Source: Chitinophagaceae bacterium
Lineage (GTDB): Bacteria; Bacteroidota; Bacteroidia; Chitinophagales; Chitinophagaceae
Reading direction: 5' to 3'
Assembly: GCA_021151685.1 (NCBI GenBank)
Contig: JAGKWS010000167.1
Coordinates: forward strand, 1 to 5,002
DNA: 5,002 bases
Both the position numbers and the translations under genes were made by a program. A model generated the notes under the pieces. That model saw nothing but the letters and a program-made list of their open reading frames with translations. It did no database searches and was not told the origin of the DNA. Within the stretch, counting starts at the first letter, position 1. Each line of letters opens with the position of its first letter. Positions 1-5,002 of the stretch are shown here, one piece after another.

Positions 1-26
1 CATATATATAAAACACCATAAAAATT
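1..26 (+). promoter_or_regulatory. AT-rich leader just upstream of the DksA-like gene
   Basis: These 26 bases are almost entirely A and T, with a TATATATA run followed by an A-rich stretch directly before the ATG at 27. No Shine-Dalgarno sequence is present; an A-rich start region is usual in Bacteroidota. The TATATA stretch may belong to a promoter -7 element, but the window begins here, so no upstream element can be checked. Confidence 0.25.
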
Positions 27-1187
27 ATGGCTACCGCAAAAAAGCAGCAAGTAAAACCTGCAAATGGCGCAACAACTACCCCAAAAAAGGAAGCCACGGC
101 TAAAGCTACCGCACCCAAAAGTACCGTAGCCAGCAGTATACCAAAGTTGCCACCCGCCAAAAAGAAAACACCTGCAGCCAAGGTAGCCGCAACACCTGAA
201 AAAGCAACCGCTAAAGTTGCTGAAGAAAAAAATACCCAACAGACTAAGGCACCAATTCAGAAACCAAAAGCGTCAACCAATAATCAAAAGACTGTGGAGA
301 AAAAGAATACAAAACCGGCACCTCAAGCCTCAGAAACAACCGCATCTAAAAAGGCTGCGCCTGAAAAGAAAGCTGCGCCTGCTGCCCCTAAAAAAGTAGC
401 ACCGGAAAAGAACGCTGCGGAAGCAACTAAGAATACCACACCGGAACCCACCCCCCAACCCACACCTGCAAAAACTACTACCAAACAGGCTGTAGAACCT
501 GCACCTGTAAAAAAAGCAGAACCAGCTAAAGCAACAGCGACCAAGGCTACAGCAGCAGCAAAGGCCGCTGCGGCAAAAGCGTTGGCAGCAAAAACGTTGC
601 AGATATTGAAATCGGCACCACCTGCACCAAAGCCTACTGCCACCCCCGCAGCAAGACCCATAGAAAAAAAGCCGCAGGTTATTATTGCACACAGAAAGCT
701 GGAAAACAAATCGAAAGCATCTAAAGATACTGTAGACGCTGTATTGCCATACCAACCAGAGACATACCGTTCTATACTGGACGAACCCATACAGGAAACA
801 CAACCAGCAATGGTGTACCGTTACAGCGACGAAGAACTGAATGAGTTCAAACAGCTGATACAAACACGTTTGGAAGCTGCACGCAAAGAATTACAGTATT
901 TGCAGGGTCTTATAACCCACAAAGATGAAGCTGGTACCGAAGATACCGAGAACCGCTTTATGAATATGGAAGACGGCAGCGGTGCTATGGAGCGCGAGCA
1001 ATTGGCTCAATTGGCCAGCCGTCAGATACAGTTTATGAACCATCTGGAGAAAGCACTGGTGCGTATAGAAAGTAAAACATATGGCGTTTGCCGCGTTACC
1101 GGCAAACTGATAGACAAAGCACGTTTGCGCGCTGTGCCACATGCTACACTGAGCATAGAAGCCAAAAACATGATGTCAAAAAAATAA
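27..1187 (+). CDS. DksA/TraR-family protein with long Lys/Ala/Pro-rich histone-H1-like N-terminal tail and degenerate zinc-finger motif
   Basis: The 386-residue protein has two parts. Residues 1 to about 215 are low complexity, dominated by Lys, Ala, Pro and Thr, with TPKK at 18-21 and KKAAPE-type repeats at 108-127, like histone-H1-type DNA-binding tails. Residues 264-386 match the DksA/TraR fold: predicted coiled-coil helices at about 267-296 and 321-350, then a segment aligning with the DksA zinc finger. Of the four zinc cysteines only the first remains (Cys355); the others are Thr358, Ser376 and Ala379 (C-x2-T-x17-S-x2-A), so classical zinc binding is unlikely. The surrounding Gly, Arg-Leu, Ala and Pro positions are kept. 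The acidic DxxDxA tip of E. coli DksA is not evident; the loop instead has Glu315-Asp316. DksA proteins bind in the RNA polymerase secondary channel and tune initiation with ppGpp; whether this one does, or mainly binds DNA, is unknown. The ATG at 27 starts the frame, and a terminator follows closely. Confidence 0.92.
   Translation: MATAKKQQVKPANGATTTPKKEATAKATAPKSTVASSIPKLPPAKKKTPAAKVAATPEKATAKVAEEKNTQQTKAPIQKPKASTNNQKTVEKKNTKPAPQASETTASKKAAPEKKAAPAAPKKVAPEKNAAEATKNTTPEPTPQPTPAKTTTKQAVEPAPVKKAEPAKATATKATAAAKAAAAKALAAKTLQILKSAPPAPKPTATPAARPIEKKPQVIIAHRKLENKSKASKDTVDAVLPYQPETYRSILDEPIQETQPAMVYRYSDEELNEFKQLIQTRLEAARKELQYLQGLITHKDEAGTEDTENRFMNMEDGSGAMEREQLAQLASRQIQFMNHLEKALVRIESKTYGVCRVTGKLIDKARLRAVPHATLSIEAKNMMSKK
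348..407 (+). repeat. In-frame 18-bp repeats coding KK(A/V)AP(E/A) units
   Basis: Three copies of a six-codon unit lie at 348-365, 366-383 and 390-407, with two extra codons (Ala-Pro) before the last. The ten bases GCTGCGCCTG are identical in the first two copies, at 354-363 and 372-381, exactly 18 bases apart. They encode KKAAPE, KKAAPA and KKVAPE in the basic tail of the DksA-like protein. Such repeats probably expand and contract by slippage, so tail length may vary between strains (inference). Confidence 0.6.
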
Positions 1188-1189
1188 TC

Positions 1190-1205
1190 CCTGCCAATAG
1201 GCAGG
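1190..1205 (+). other. Small hairpin between the stop codon and the main terminator
   Basis: CCTGCC (1190-1195) pairs with GGCAGG (1200-1205) around an AATA loop, and TTT follows. The hairpin lies two bases past the TAA of the DksA-like gene. The T-run is too short for an efficient terminator, but it could protect the mRNA 3' end or assist the stronger hairpin 18 bases downstream. Confidence 0.4.
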
Positions 1206-1223
1206 TTTACTCTAAAGTTGTAT

Positions 1224-1251
1224 GGGGCTCCTTTTCAGGAGCCCCTTTTTT
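1224..1251 (+). terminator. Rho-independent terminator of the DksA-like gene
   Basis: GGGGCTCCT (1224-1232) pairs perfectly with AGGAGCCCC (1237-1245), giving a 9-bp stem with a TTTC loop, followed by six T residues at 1246-1251. It lies 36 bp past the stop codon of the plus-strand gene. Read on the minus strand, the hairpin is followed by ATACAACTTT, not a T-run, so it should terminate efficiently only in the plus direction. The T-run touches the stop codon of the convergent membrane protein at 1252. Confidence 0.92.
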
Positions 1252-2502
1252 CTAGCCGTTCATGCCAAACCGGCTAAAGAAAATGTTTTGGGGCATTGCA
1301 ATTTTGTTCCCAATTCCGTCATCTATCAATACATACAACAGGGCGGGCATCAATTGCAGCATCAACCTGTCTGCAGAGGTAACCAAATGCCAATTGAGAT
1401 CCATAGGAGATAAAACATAAATGAAGAAATAGGCTGCCATGCAACCTGCCAGCATCCATGCGGTAGCCGTAGGCCAGCGTTTGCGGAACAAACATACCAG
1501 CAAATACAACACTATTACCCAGCGCATGTAGCCAAAATGTGCATTTACCGTATCTGCCATATGCTGCCATATTATACCGTATCGCGCCCATTGCATAAGC
1601 TGCTGTAGCGATGCCACAGAGAAGTTGTGTGCTAAATCGTTAGCTGGTGCATACACACCTTTCAGCAAGCACCACGCTGTCAACGGCAAACTTATTCCGG
1701 AAAGGAACATTACCCATCGCTTTTGCAGCAACAAGGTGCGGCAATGAAAAACAGTAAATAGCCCAGCCAAAATTGTGCCTTCATTTTTGGTCCATACGCA
1801 GCAACCAATGCATAGGGCAGACAATAATACCTGAAGGTTGCCCGCCGGCAACAGCCTGAGAGATTGTATAGCGGCAAGAAAGAAGCAAGCCAATGTAATG
1901 TCGGCATACATGGCAGTAGCCTGTGTAACATAATATTGGCTGGCAACCACCGAATAGACTGCCCATGCAGAAACCAGCAAACTTTTGGGCCTTAACGACA
2001 ACCATAGCAACACAAGCACCAGTATAGCCATTGCCACACTCCAGAAAAAAGCGGGTACTTCTACCCCCGCAGAAGGCACCAGGCGGCTGCATATAGCACT
2101 GATAGTTGGCACAAGCAGCGGATAGTCGGGGTGGCCATGCCGGGTGTTCAGGAACATATTTTGCCAGTGCGTACCATCTGCCAGGTACTTTGCCTGCAAG
2201 TTCCAGATAGCCCATGCATCCCAGCCGCCATATGATGTAATGTGCGATGCTGATGATACCACCATTACCCAGCTTATGACACCTACACCCACCATTGTAA
2301 GCGTAGACAATGGCGAGATAACGAAGGATACAATTGGCAATATTTTCTTTTGCAGGTAATACAAGCCTCCCATCAGCAACAGTACTATTGCCACTGCAAT
2401 ACCTATGCCGGGTATACCGGCTGCCAGCAACAAAAAATAGAGTGCGCTACCCCACCCGGCTGTAGCCATTGCCCATATGATGTAAATAATAGCGGTTGGC
2501 AT
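1252..2502 (-). CDS. Multi-spanning membrane protein resembling GT-C-fold glycosyltransferases
   Basis: The 416-residue protein has about 10-12 predicted membrane helices. After three helices comes a large loop (about 85-148) with two polar motifs: Gly-Trp-Asp-Ala-Trp centred on Asp95, and His-Pro-Asp-Tyr-Pro-Leu-Leu at 124-130. Further on are Tyr-Ala-Asp (199-201), Thr-Lys-Asn-Glu-Gly (238-242) and Trp-His-Leu-x-Thr-Ser with Arg379 near the C-terminal end. A first outer loop with acidic residues, later charged motifs and many helices are typical of GT-C/PMT-like enzymes, which move a sugar from a polyprenyl-phosphate donor to a protein, lipid or glycan on the periplasmic side. Asp95 or Asp126 is the likely catalytic candidate (inference). 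The start overlaps the stop of the upstream small gene as TAATG, so translation is probably coupled. The stop abuts the T-run of the convergent terminator. An alternative is a glycan polymerase or an uncharacterised integral membrane family. I am confident of the gene and moderately so of the function. Confidence 0.78.
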   Translation of the reverse strand: MPTAIIYIIWAMATAGWGSALYFLLLAAGIPGIGIAVAIVLLLMGGLYYLQKKILPIVSFVISPLSTLTMVGVGVISWVMVVSSASHITSYGGWDAWAIWNLQAKYLADGTHWQNMFLNTRHGHPDYPLLVPTISAICSRLVPSAGVEVPAFFWSVAMAILVLVLLWLSLRPKSLLVSAWAVYSVVASQYYVTQATAMYADITLACFFLAAIQSLRLLPAGNLQVLLSALCIGCCVWTKNEGTILAGLFTVFHCRTLLLQKRWVMFLSGISLPLTAWCLLKGVYAPANDLAHNFSVASLQQLMQWARYGIIWQHMADTVNAHFGYMRWVIVLYLLVCLFRKRWPTATAWMLAGCMAAYFFIYVLSPMDLNWHLVTSADRLMLQLMPALLYVLIDDGIGNKIAMPQNIFFSRFGMNG

Positions 2503-2885
2503 TATTGTTTAGCTATCAGATAGTAGTTGTAACCTAAGTATGTATTTTGCCACAGCAATTTATGGCTGGCTACCATTTGCTGCATTAGAGAATCGCCATT
2601 TTCACGTTCGTTTACTACCAGCAAAGTATCGGTAGGCAAAGACACCCTGTAGCCAAGGTATACCGGAGCCAATACATAGCGGCAAGCAGCATACGTGGGC
2701 GCATCGTTGCGGGTACAAACAAAGCCTATATGCGCACCGGCAGGCAGGTATTTTTGCACACCAGCCAGCCCCGTACTGTGTTGCAACACCAGTTGGTCAT
2801 TGCCCTTTTTGCGGCCATCAATAAAGCCGGCAGTAGCCACCATGGCAGCTAACAGAACCAACAATAATGGCAAAACATTCCTCAT
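2502..2885 (-). CDS. Small membrane-anchored or exported protein of unknown function, coupled to the GT-C-like gene
   Basis: I do not recognise a named family with confidence. From the ATG at 2885-2883 the protein has 127 residues: an N-terminal hydrophobic stretch at about 3-20 (signal anchor, or signal peptide with possible cleavage near Ala-Thr-Ala), then a soluble part of about 100 residues with two cysteines (57 and 69) and an Arg-Tyr-Val-Leu-Ala-Pro segment. The frame is open up to 3080, but I chose the internal start. It puts the hydrophobic segment at the N-terminus, the upstream extension (Cys-rich, not protein-like) looks non-coding, and the longer form would fill the divergent control region. 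AGG directly before the ATG is too close to be a normal ribosome site. The TAA stop overlaps the next gene's ATG by one base, so the two proteins are probably made together. The soluble part may act as a periplasmic partner of the glycosyltransferase-like protein (inference). Confidence 0.72.
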   Translation of the reverse strand: MRNVLPLLLVLLAAMVATAGFIDGRKKGNDQLVLQHSTGLAGVQKYLPAGAHIGFVCTRNDAPTYAACRYVLAPVYLGYRVSLPTDTLLVVNERENGDSLMQQMVASHKLLWQNTYLGYNYYLIAKQ

Positions 2886-3079
2886 CCTGTTGCAAGATAG
2901 TGGCTTTGATGGGGTATACGATACAGATTTTTCACATTTTTTTCGTTCTATGCAACTATCTTCATGTAGTATGCATTTAGTAAAGTGTAGTGCACAAGAA
3001 GGTGCTGATGGCGCAACAAAAACAGAAGAAAGCATTGAGCCCCCAAACACCATTGTAAACCAACAAAAACGCTGCAACA
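2886..3079. promoter_or_regulatory. Divergent intergenic control region
   Basis: This stretch of about 190 bp separates the minus-strand two-gene unit from the sigma-factor unit and must carry both promoters if they are separate. It contains a T-run (2937-2943) and an 8-bp inverted repeat, AAGATAGT at 2894-2901 and ACTATCTT at 2955-2962. I could not find a convincing Bacteroidota promoter pair (TTTG with TAnnTTTG) on either strand. The plus-strand element TATCTTCA at 2957-2964 is only a loose match. Regulation by the divergent ECF factor is possible but not shown. Confidence 0.45.
2894..2962. repeat. 8-bp inverted repeat AAGATAGT / ACTATCTT in the divergent region
   Basis: AAGATAGT (2894-2901) is the exact reverse complement of ACTATCTT (2955-2962), with 53 bp between them. 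Both arms are flanked by TGCA-containing sequence, but the homology does not extend cleanly. An 8-bp match in a region this size has a fair chance of arising randomly, so the operator role is speculative. Confidence 0.3.
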
Positions 3080-3634
3080 TTGATATTCAGATTCTCGGGC
3101 AAGGACGATGAAGCAACGCTGATGAAGCAATGCCAGCAAAACAACGCTACTGCGCAAGAGAAACTGTACAAACTATATGCCGAGGACATGATGATATTGT
3201 GCCTGAGGTATGTGGTAAATGAAGAAGATGCCAAAGAGGTGCTGATGGATGGCTTTTGTAATTTTTTCAGAAATATAGATTCATTTGCATGGCGTGGTGA
3301 AGGTAGTGTGAAGGCATGGCTAAAAAAGATAGTAGTGAACCAATGCCTGATGTTTCTGCGAAAAAAGAACCATTTGGTGCTGGTGGGCGATACGATGGTG
3401 TTTGACGACCGCATGGCAGATGCCGACATACTGAGTGGCCTGACAGCAAAAGAGATAATGAAAGCCCTGCATAGCCTGCCCGATGTGTGGCGCACTGTTA
3501 TTAACCTATATGTATTTGAAGAAATGCAACACAAGGAAATAGCTGCGCTGCTGGGTATAACAGAAAACACTTCAAAATCGCACCTGCACAGGGCAAGAAT
3601 ACAATTGAAAAAACAATTATTACCAATAATCTGA
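3080..3634 (+). CDS. ECF-type RNA polymerase sigma factor (sigma-70 family)
   Basis: The 184-residue protein has the two domains of an ECF sigma factor. Region 2 spans about 27-96, including the core-binding and -10 recognition helices around Asp50-Ala51-Lys52-Glu53, Ser69-Phe70-x-x-x-Gly73-Glu74-Gly75 and Trp80-Leu81-Lys82-Lys83. Region 4 spans about 126-180, with the helix-turn-helix His151-Lys-Glu-Ile-Ala-Ala-Leu-Leu-Gly-Ile then Thr-Ser-Lys-Ser-His-Leu at 164-169, which reads the -35 element. Length is normal for the family. The start is uncertain: the first in-frame start after the stop at 3056 is TTG at 3080, the only ATG near the front is at 3122 (residue 15), and neither has a Shine-Dalgarno sequence. 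I prefer TTG because the residues before 15 resemble the acidic lead-in usual in these proteins and ATG 3122 would clip it. The TGA stop overlaps the next ATG by one base, tying it to its probable anti-sigma factor. The target regulon is unknown. Confidence 0.93.
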   Translation: MIFRFSGKDDEATLMKQCQQNNATAQEKLYKLYAEDMMILCLRYVVNEEDAKEVLMDGFCNFFRNIDSFAWRGEGSVKAWLKKIVVNQCLMFLRKKNHLVLVGDTMVFDDRMADADILSGLTAKEIMKALHSLPDVWRTVINLYVFEEMQHKEIAALLGITENTSKSHLHRARIQLKKQLLPII

Positions 3635-4431
3635 TGCATATGAAGAAGCCTAACGACATATTAGATCAGACATCGCTGAGCGAGCTGATGCCAGGCTTTG
3701 ACACAAACGCCGAATGGCTGAAGCTGCACCAACAGTTGCACCCCACCAAACAAACGCATTGGTGGCAAAAAGCCGCTGCCGTAGCCGCCATTGTAGTAGC
3801 TACCGGTGGTGGTGCATGGTGGCTGCAACACGAAATAATGAACGGACCACAACTGGCCATTGCACCTACTACACAACACAACTGGGTACGGGATGTAGCA
3901 CCCGAAATACCAACTGCAACAACAACCACCGAAACACCCCGAGACCGCATAGAAGTATTAAAAACTGCATCTGCACCTACCACAAGGCACACGGCCAATG
4001 ATGGCAAACACGACCTGCCGGGACAAATGAAACGTGAGGGCGAATTTGTATGTAACAGTACCCCGTGCCCTATAGAAATATGCATTACTCAAAACCTGCA
4101 ATGCCCCAATCAGGACCCGGCTGCTATAAAAAGCTGCTCGGTAGTAGACCCAGACCAGGCACGGCAATTAAAAATTGGTGTACCATCGCGTACCGTGCGC
4201 AATTGCCGCATGTCGGTATCGGAAATAAGTATAGAGCGCATTGCCACCGGCGAGATGATAGTTCTGAACGAACAAACACGCCCTGCCACGGCACAAGAGT
4301 TATTTAACTGCATTACCAGCGATACCGACTGTAGCCTGATGGCAGGTATGTTTACTACCGACTGTGATAAGAAGAAAAAGCCCGGCAACCTGCGCATACA
4401 AAAAGATGCAGGTAGCTTGATACTGGAGTAA
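3634..4431 (+). CDS. Putative transmembrane anti-sigma factor with cysteine-rich periplasmic domain
   Basis: The 265-residue protein has one predicted membrane helix at about 46-65, after a basic cytoplasmic tail of about 45 residues. The tail contains Phe22-Asp-Thr-Asn-Ala-Glu-Trp28-Leu-Lys-Leu-His, reminiscent of the short helix in FecR-like and other Bacteroidota anti-sigma proteins. A Thr/Pro-rich linker (about 77-105) follows, then a domain holding all nine cysteines: 140, 145, 150, 157, 168, 191, 226, 233 and 244. The first four are spaced C-x4-C-x4-C-x6-C. The predicted orientation is N-terminus inside and cysteine-rich domain in the periplasm. The start overlaps the sigma stop (TGATG); a second ATG at 3640 is an alternative start. 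Position and topology indicate it sequesters the upstream sigma factor and releases it on an envelope signal. No zinc-binding ZAS (HxxxCxxC) motif is present in the cytoplasmic part, so the mechanism is not that of the classic type. No known domain was recognised in the periplasmic part, and the role is inferred from context. Confidence 0.8.
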   Translation: MHMKKPNDILDQTSLSELMPGFDTNAEWLKLHQQLHPTKQTHWWQKAAAVAAIVVATGGGAWWLQHEIMNGPQLAIAPTTQHNWVRDVAPEIPTATTTTETPRDRIEVLKTASAPTTRHTANDGKHDLPGQMKREGEFVCNSTPCPIEICITQNLQCPNQDPAAIKSCSVVDPDQARQLKIGVPSRTVRNCRMSVSEISIERIATGEMIVLNEQTRPATAQELFNCITSDTDCSLMAGMFTTDCDKKKKPGNLRIQKDAGSLILE

Positions 4432-4520
4432 ATAACAACCAATACATAACCACAAACCTGATGCACATGGTGCAAACGGCACTGTATTTCTTTTTCCTAA
4501 CCAAATAAAACAAAAACAGC
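4432..4520 (+). other. Intergenic spacer before the DUF1573 gene
   Basis: The 89-bp gap holds a small perfect inverted repeat (TGCAC at 4462-4466, GTGCA at 4470-4474), a pyrimidine run (TTTCTTTTT, 4487-4495) and an A-rich stretch just before the ATG at 4521. No terminator hairpin is seen, so readthrough from the sigma/anti-sigma genes is likely, although a weak internal promoter cannot be excluded. Confidence 0.4.
4462..4474. repeat. Short palindrome TGCAC-ATG-GTGCA
   Basis: Five-base arms are separated by three bases in the spacer between the anti-sigma and DUF1573 genes. It could be a regulator site or a small RNA hairpin, but such a short symmetry may be chance. Confidence 0.3.
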
Positions 4521-4961
4521 ATGAAAAAGCTCGTTCTGATGCTGGCCACAATCGTGGCCACAACCACCTGTGCATTGGCACAACAAACTACCAATACCGA
4601 AACTGTGACTGCAGCAAATGCTGATGCAGGCAAAATGACCTTTCCCGAACAGTCGTTCAGTTTTGGCGATGTACCCGAGGGCCCCGATGTGCAGCACGAC
4701 TTCACCTTTACCAATACAGGTAAAAAACCCATCAACATTAAGCATGCCGGTGCCGGTTGTGGCTGCACGGTAGCCAACTGGCCGCACGAGCCGGTGTTGC
4801 CGGGACAGACAGCCACCATCAAGGTAACTTTCCATACCGCATCGCGCCCCGGTGCTTTCAGCAAGACAGTATTTATAGATTCTGATGCCGACCAACCCAC
4901 CTATCAACTGGTTATAAACGGAACCGTGAAACCTACCGGTGCTGCCAGTGCGCAGAAATAG
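4521..4961 (+). CDS. Exported DUF1573 (Ig-like) domain protein
   Basis: The 146-residue protein starts with a signal peptide: Met-Lys-Lys, a hydrophobic core and a likely cleavage after Ala-Leu-Ala (residue 20). The mature part contains a DUF1573 domain at about 41-136. It shows the family pattern: Phe-Ser-Phe-Gly-Asp at 46-50, a Phe-Thr-Asn-Thr-Gly stretch near 63-67, the hallmark Cys80-Gly81-Cys82-Thr83, Pro-Gly before a beta-strand (94-95), and Arg-Pro-Gly-x-Phe-x-Lys near 109-115. DUF1573 is a small Ig-like beta-sandwich, common in Bacteroidota and secreted or surface-linked; its function is poorly known. The two cysteines could form a vicinal-type disulfide or bind metal (inference). No lipobox is present (Cys17 lies inside the signal peptide). 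It probably belongs to the sigma/anti-sigma unit, 89 bp upstream, and could be a target or partner. The start ATG has an A-rich lead-in and no Shine-Dalgarno sequence. Confidence 0.93.
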   Translation: MKKLVLMLATIVATTTCALAQQTTNTETVTAANADAGKMTFPEQSFSFGDVPEGPDVQHDFTFTNTGKKPINIKHAGAGCGCTVANWPHEPVLPGQTATIKVTFHTASRPGAFSKTVFIDSDADQPTYQLVINGTVKPTGAASAQK

Positions 4962-5002
4962 TCAACCCCGTGAAAACACCAAACTATAGCACAGCCCTAA
5001 AT
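4962..5002. other. Short downstream tail without recognisable features
   Basis: The last 41 bases follow the TAG stop of the DUF1573 gene. No terminator hairpin or start of a further gene can be recognised, so it is unknown whether the transcription unit continues past the window. Confidence 0.5.

Noticed and set aside
323..863. Two long minus-strand open frames (155 and 177 codons) opposite the DksA-like gene
   Set aside because: They are open only because the plus strand is low-complexity Lys/Ala/Pro code; their translations are Ala/Gly/Phe- or Cys/Phe/Arg-rich with no protein-like pattern.
2957..2964. Possible Bacteroidota -7 element (TATCTTCA) for the sigma gene
   Set aside because: It only loosely matches TAnnTTTG and no TTTG-type -33 element lies at the right distance, so it is not listed as a promoter.
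2886..3080. N-terminal extension of the small minus-strand protein to 3080 (192 residues)
   Set aside because: The extra 65 residues are Cys- and Ser-rich without domain character, would bury the hydrophobic signal segment internally and would occupy the whole divergent promoter region up to the sigma start.
2695..3111. 138-codon plus-strand open frame crossing the small gene and the divergent region
   Set aside because: It runs antisense to the signal-bearing small protein and overlaps the sigma start in another frame; its composition is not protein-like.
2977..3639. 220-codon minus-strand open frame opposite the sigma factor gene
   Set aside because: The plus strand encodes a clear ECF sigma factor with both domains; the antisense translation is Ser/Phe/Cys-rich and shows no recognisable domain.
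4462..4495. Hairpin plus T-rich run as a terminator after the anti-sigma gene
   Set aside because: The stem is only 5 bp and the pyrimidine run lies about 12 bases beyond it, interrupted by C; this does not fit an intrinsic terminator.
4355..4900. 181-codon minus-strand open frame opposite the DUF1573 gene
   Set aside because: The plus strand has a signal peptide and the diagnostic Cys-Gly-Cys-Thr domain; the antisense frame is a shadow.
1..5002. Search for CRISPR repeats, tRNA-like cloverleafs, IS ends or phage genes
   Set aside because: No regularly spaced repeats, tRNA consensus segments, terminal inverted repeats with a transposase, or phage-like proteins were seen.

Overview
The window looks like a chromosomal segment of a Bacteroidota bacterium, probably of the Chitinophagaceae or a neighbouring family. 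Three things suggest this: a DksA/TraR-like protein with the degenerate C-terminal motif seen in that phylum and a long Lys/Ala/Pro tail, an ECF sigma factor of the Bacteroidota type followed by a one-helix anti-sigma-like protein, and A-rich start regions without clear Shine-Dalgarno sequences. The genus cannot be read from the sequence. I see no tRNA, rRNA, CRISPR array, insertion sequence or integrase.

Layout: (1) 27-1187 (+) encodes a DksA/TraR-family protein with a histone-H1-like N-terminal tail. It is followed by a strong intrinsic terminator at 1224-1251. (2) 1252-2885 (-) is a two-gene unit converging on that terminator. The upstream gene (2502-2885) encodes a small protein with one N-terminal hydrophobic segment. 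It overlaps by one base (TAATG) a multi-spanning membrane protein (1252-2502) that resembles GT-C-fold glycosyltransferases. (3) 2886-3079 is a divergent control region of about 190 bp. (4) 3080-4961 (+) is a probable three-gene unit: an ECF sigma factor, a putative membrane anti-sigma factor overlapping it by one base (TGATG) and carrying nine cysteines in its predicted periplasmic part, and, 89 bp downstream, a secreted DUF1573 protein with a Cys-Gly-Cys motif.

How they may work together: the sigma/anti-sigma pair probably forms an envelope signalling switch. The cysteine-rich sensor side and the exported CGC-containing DUF1573 neighbour make a thiol or envelope-stress theme possible, but this is inference. 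The minus-strand pair probably acts in glycan or lipid-linked sugar transfer at the inner membrane. The DksA-like protein probably acts on RNA polymerase, or on DNA through its basic tail, and seems to be a separate transcription unit. Overall the region is mostly ordinary chromosomal content. The most distinctive parts are the Cys-rich anti-sigma candidate and the small protein coupled to the GT-C-like protein.
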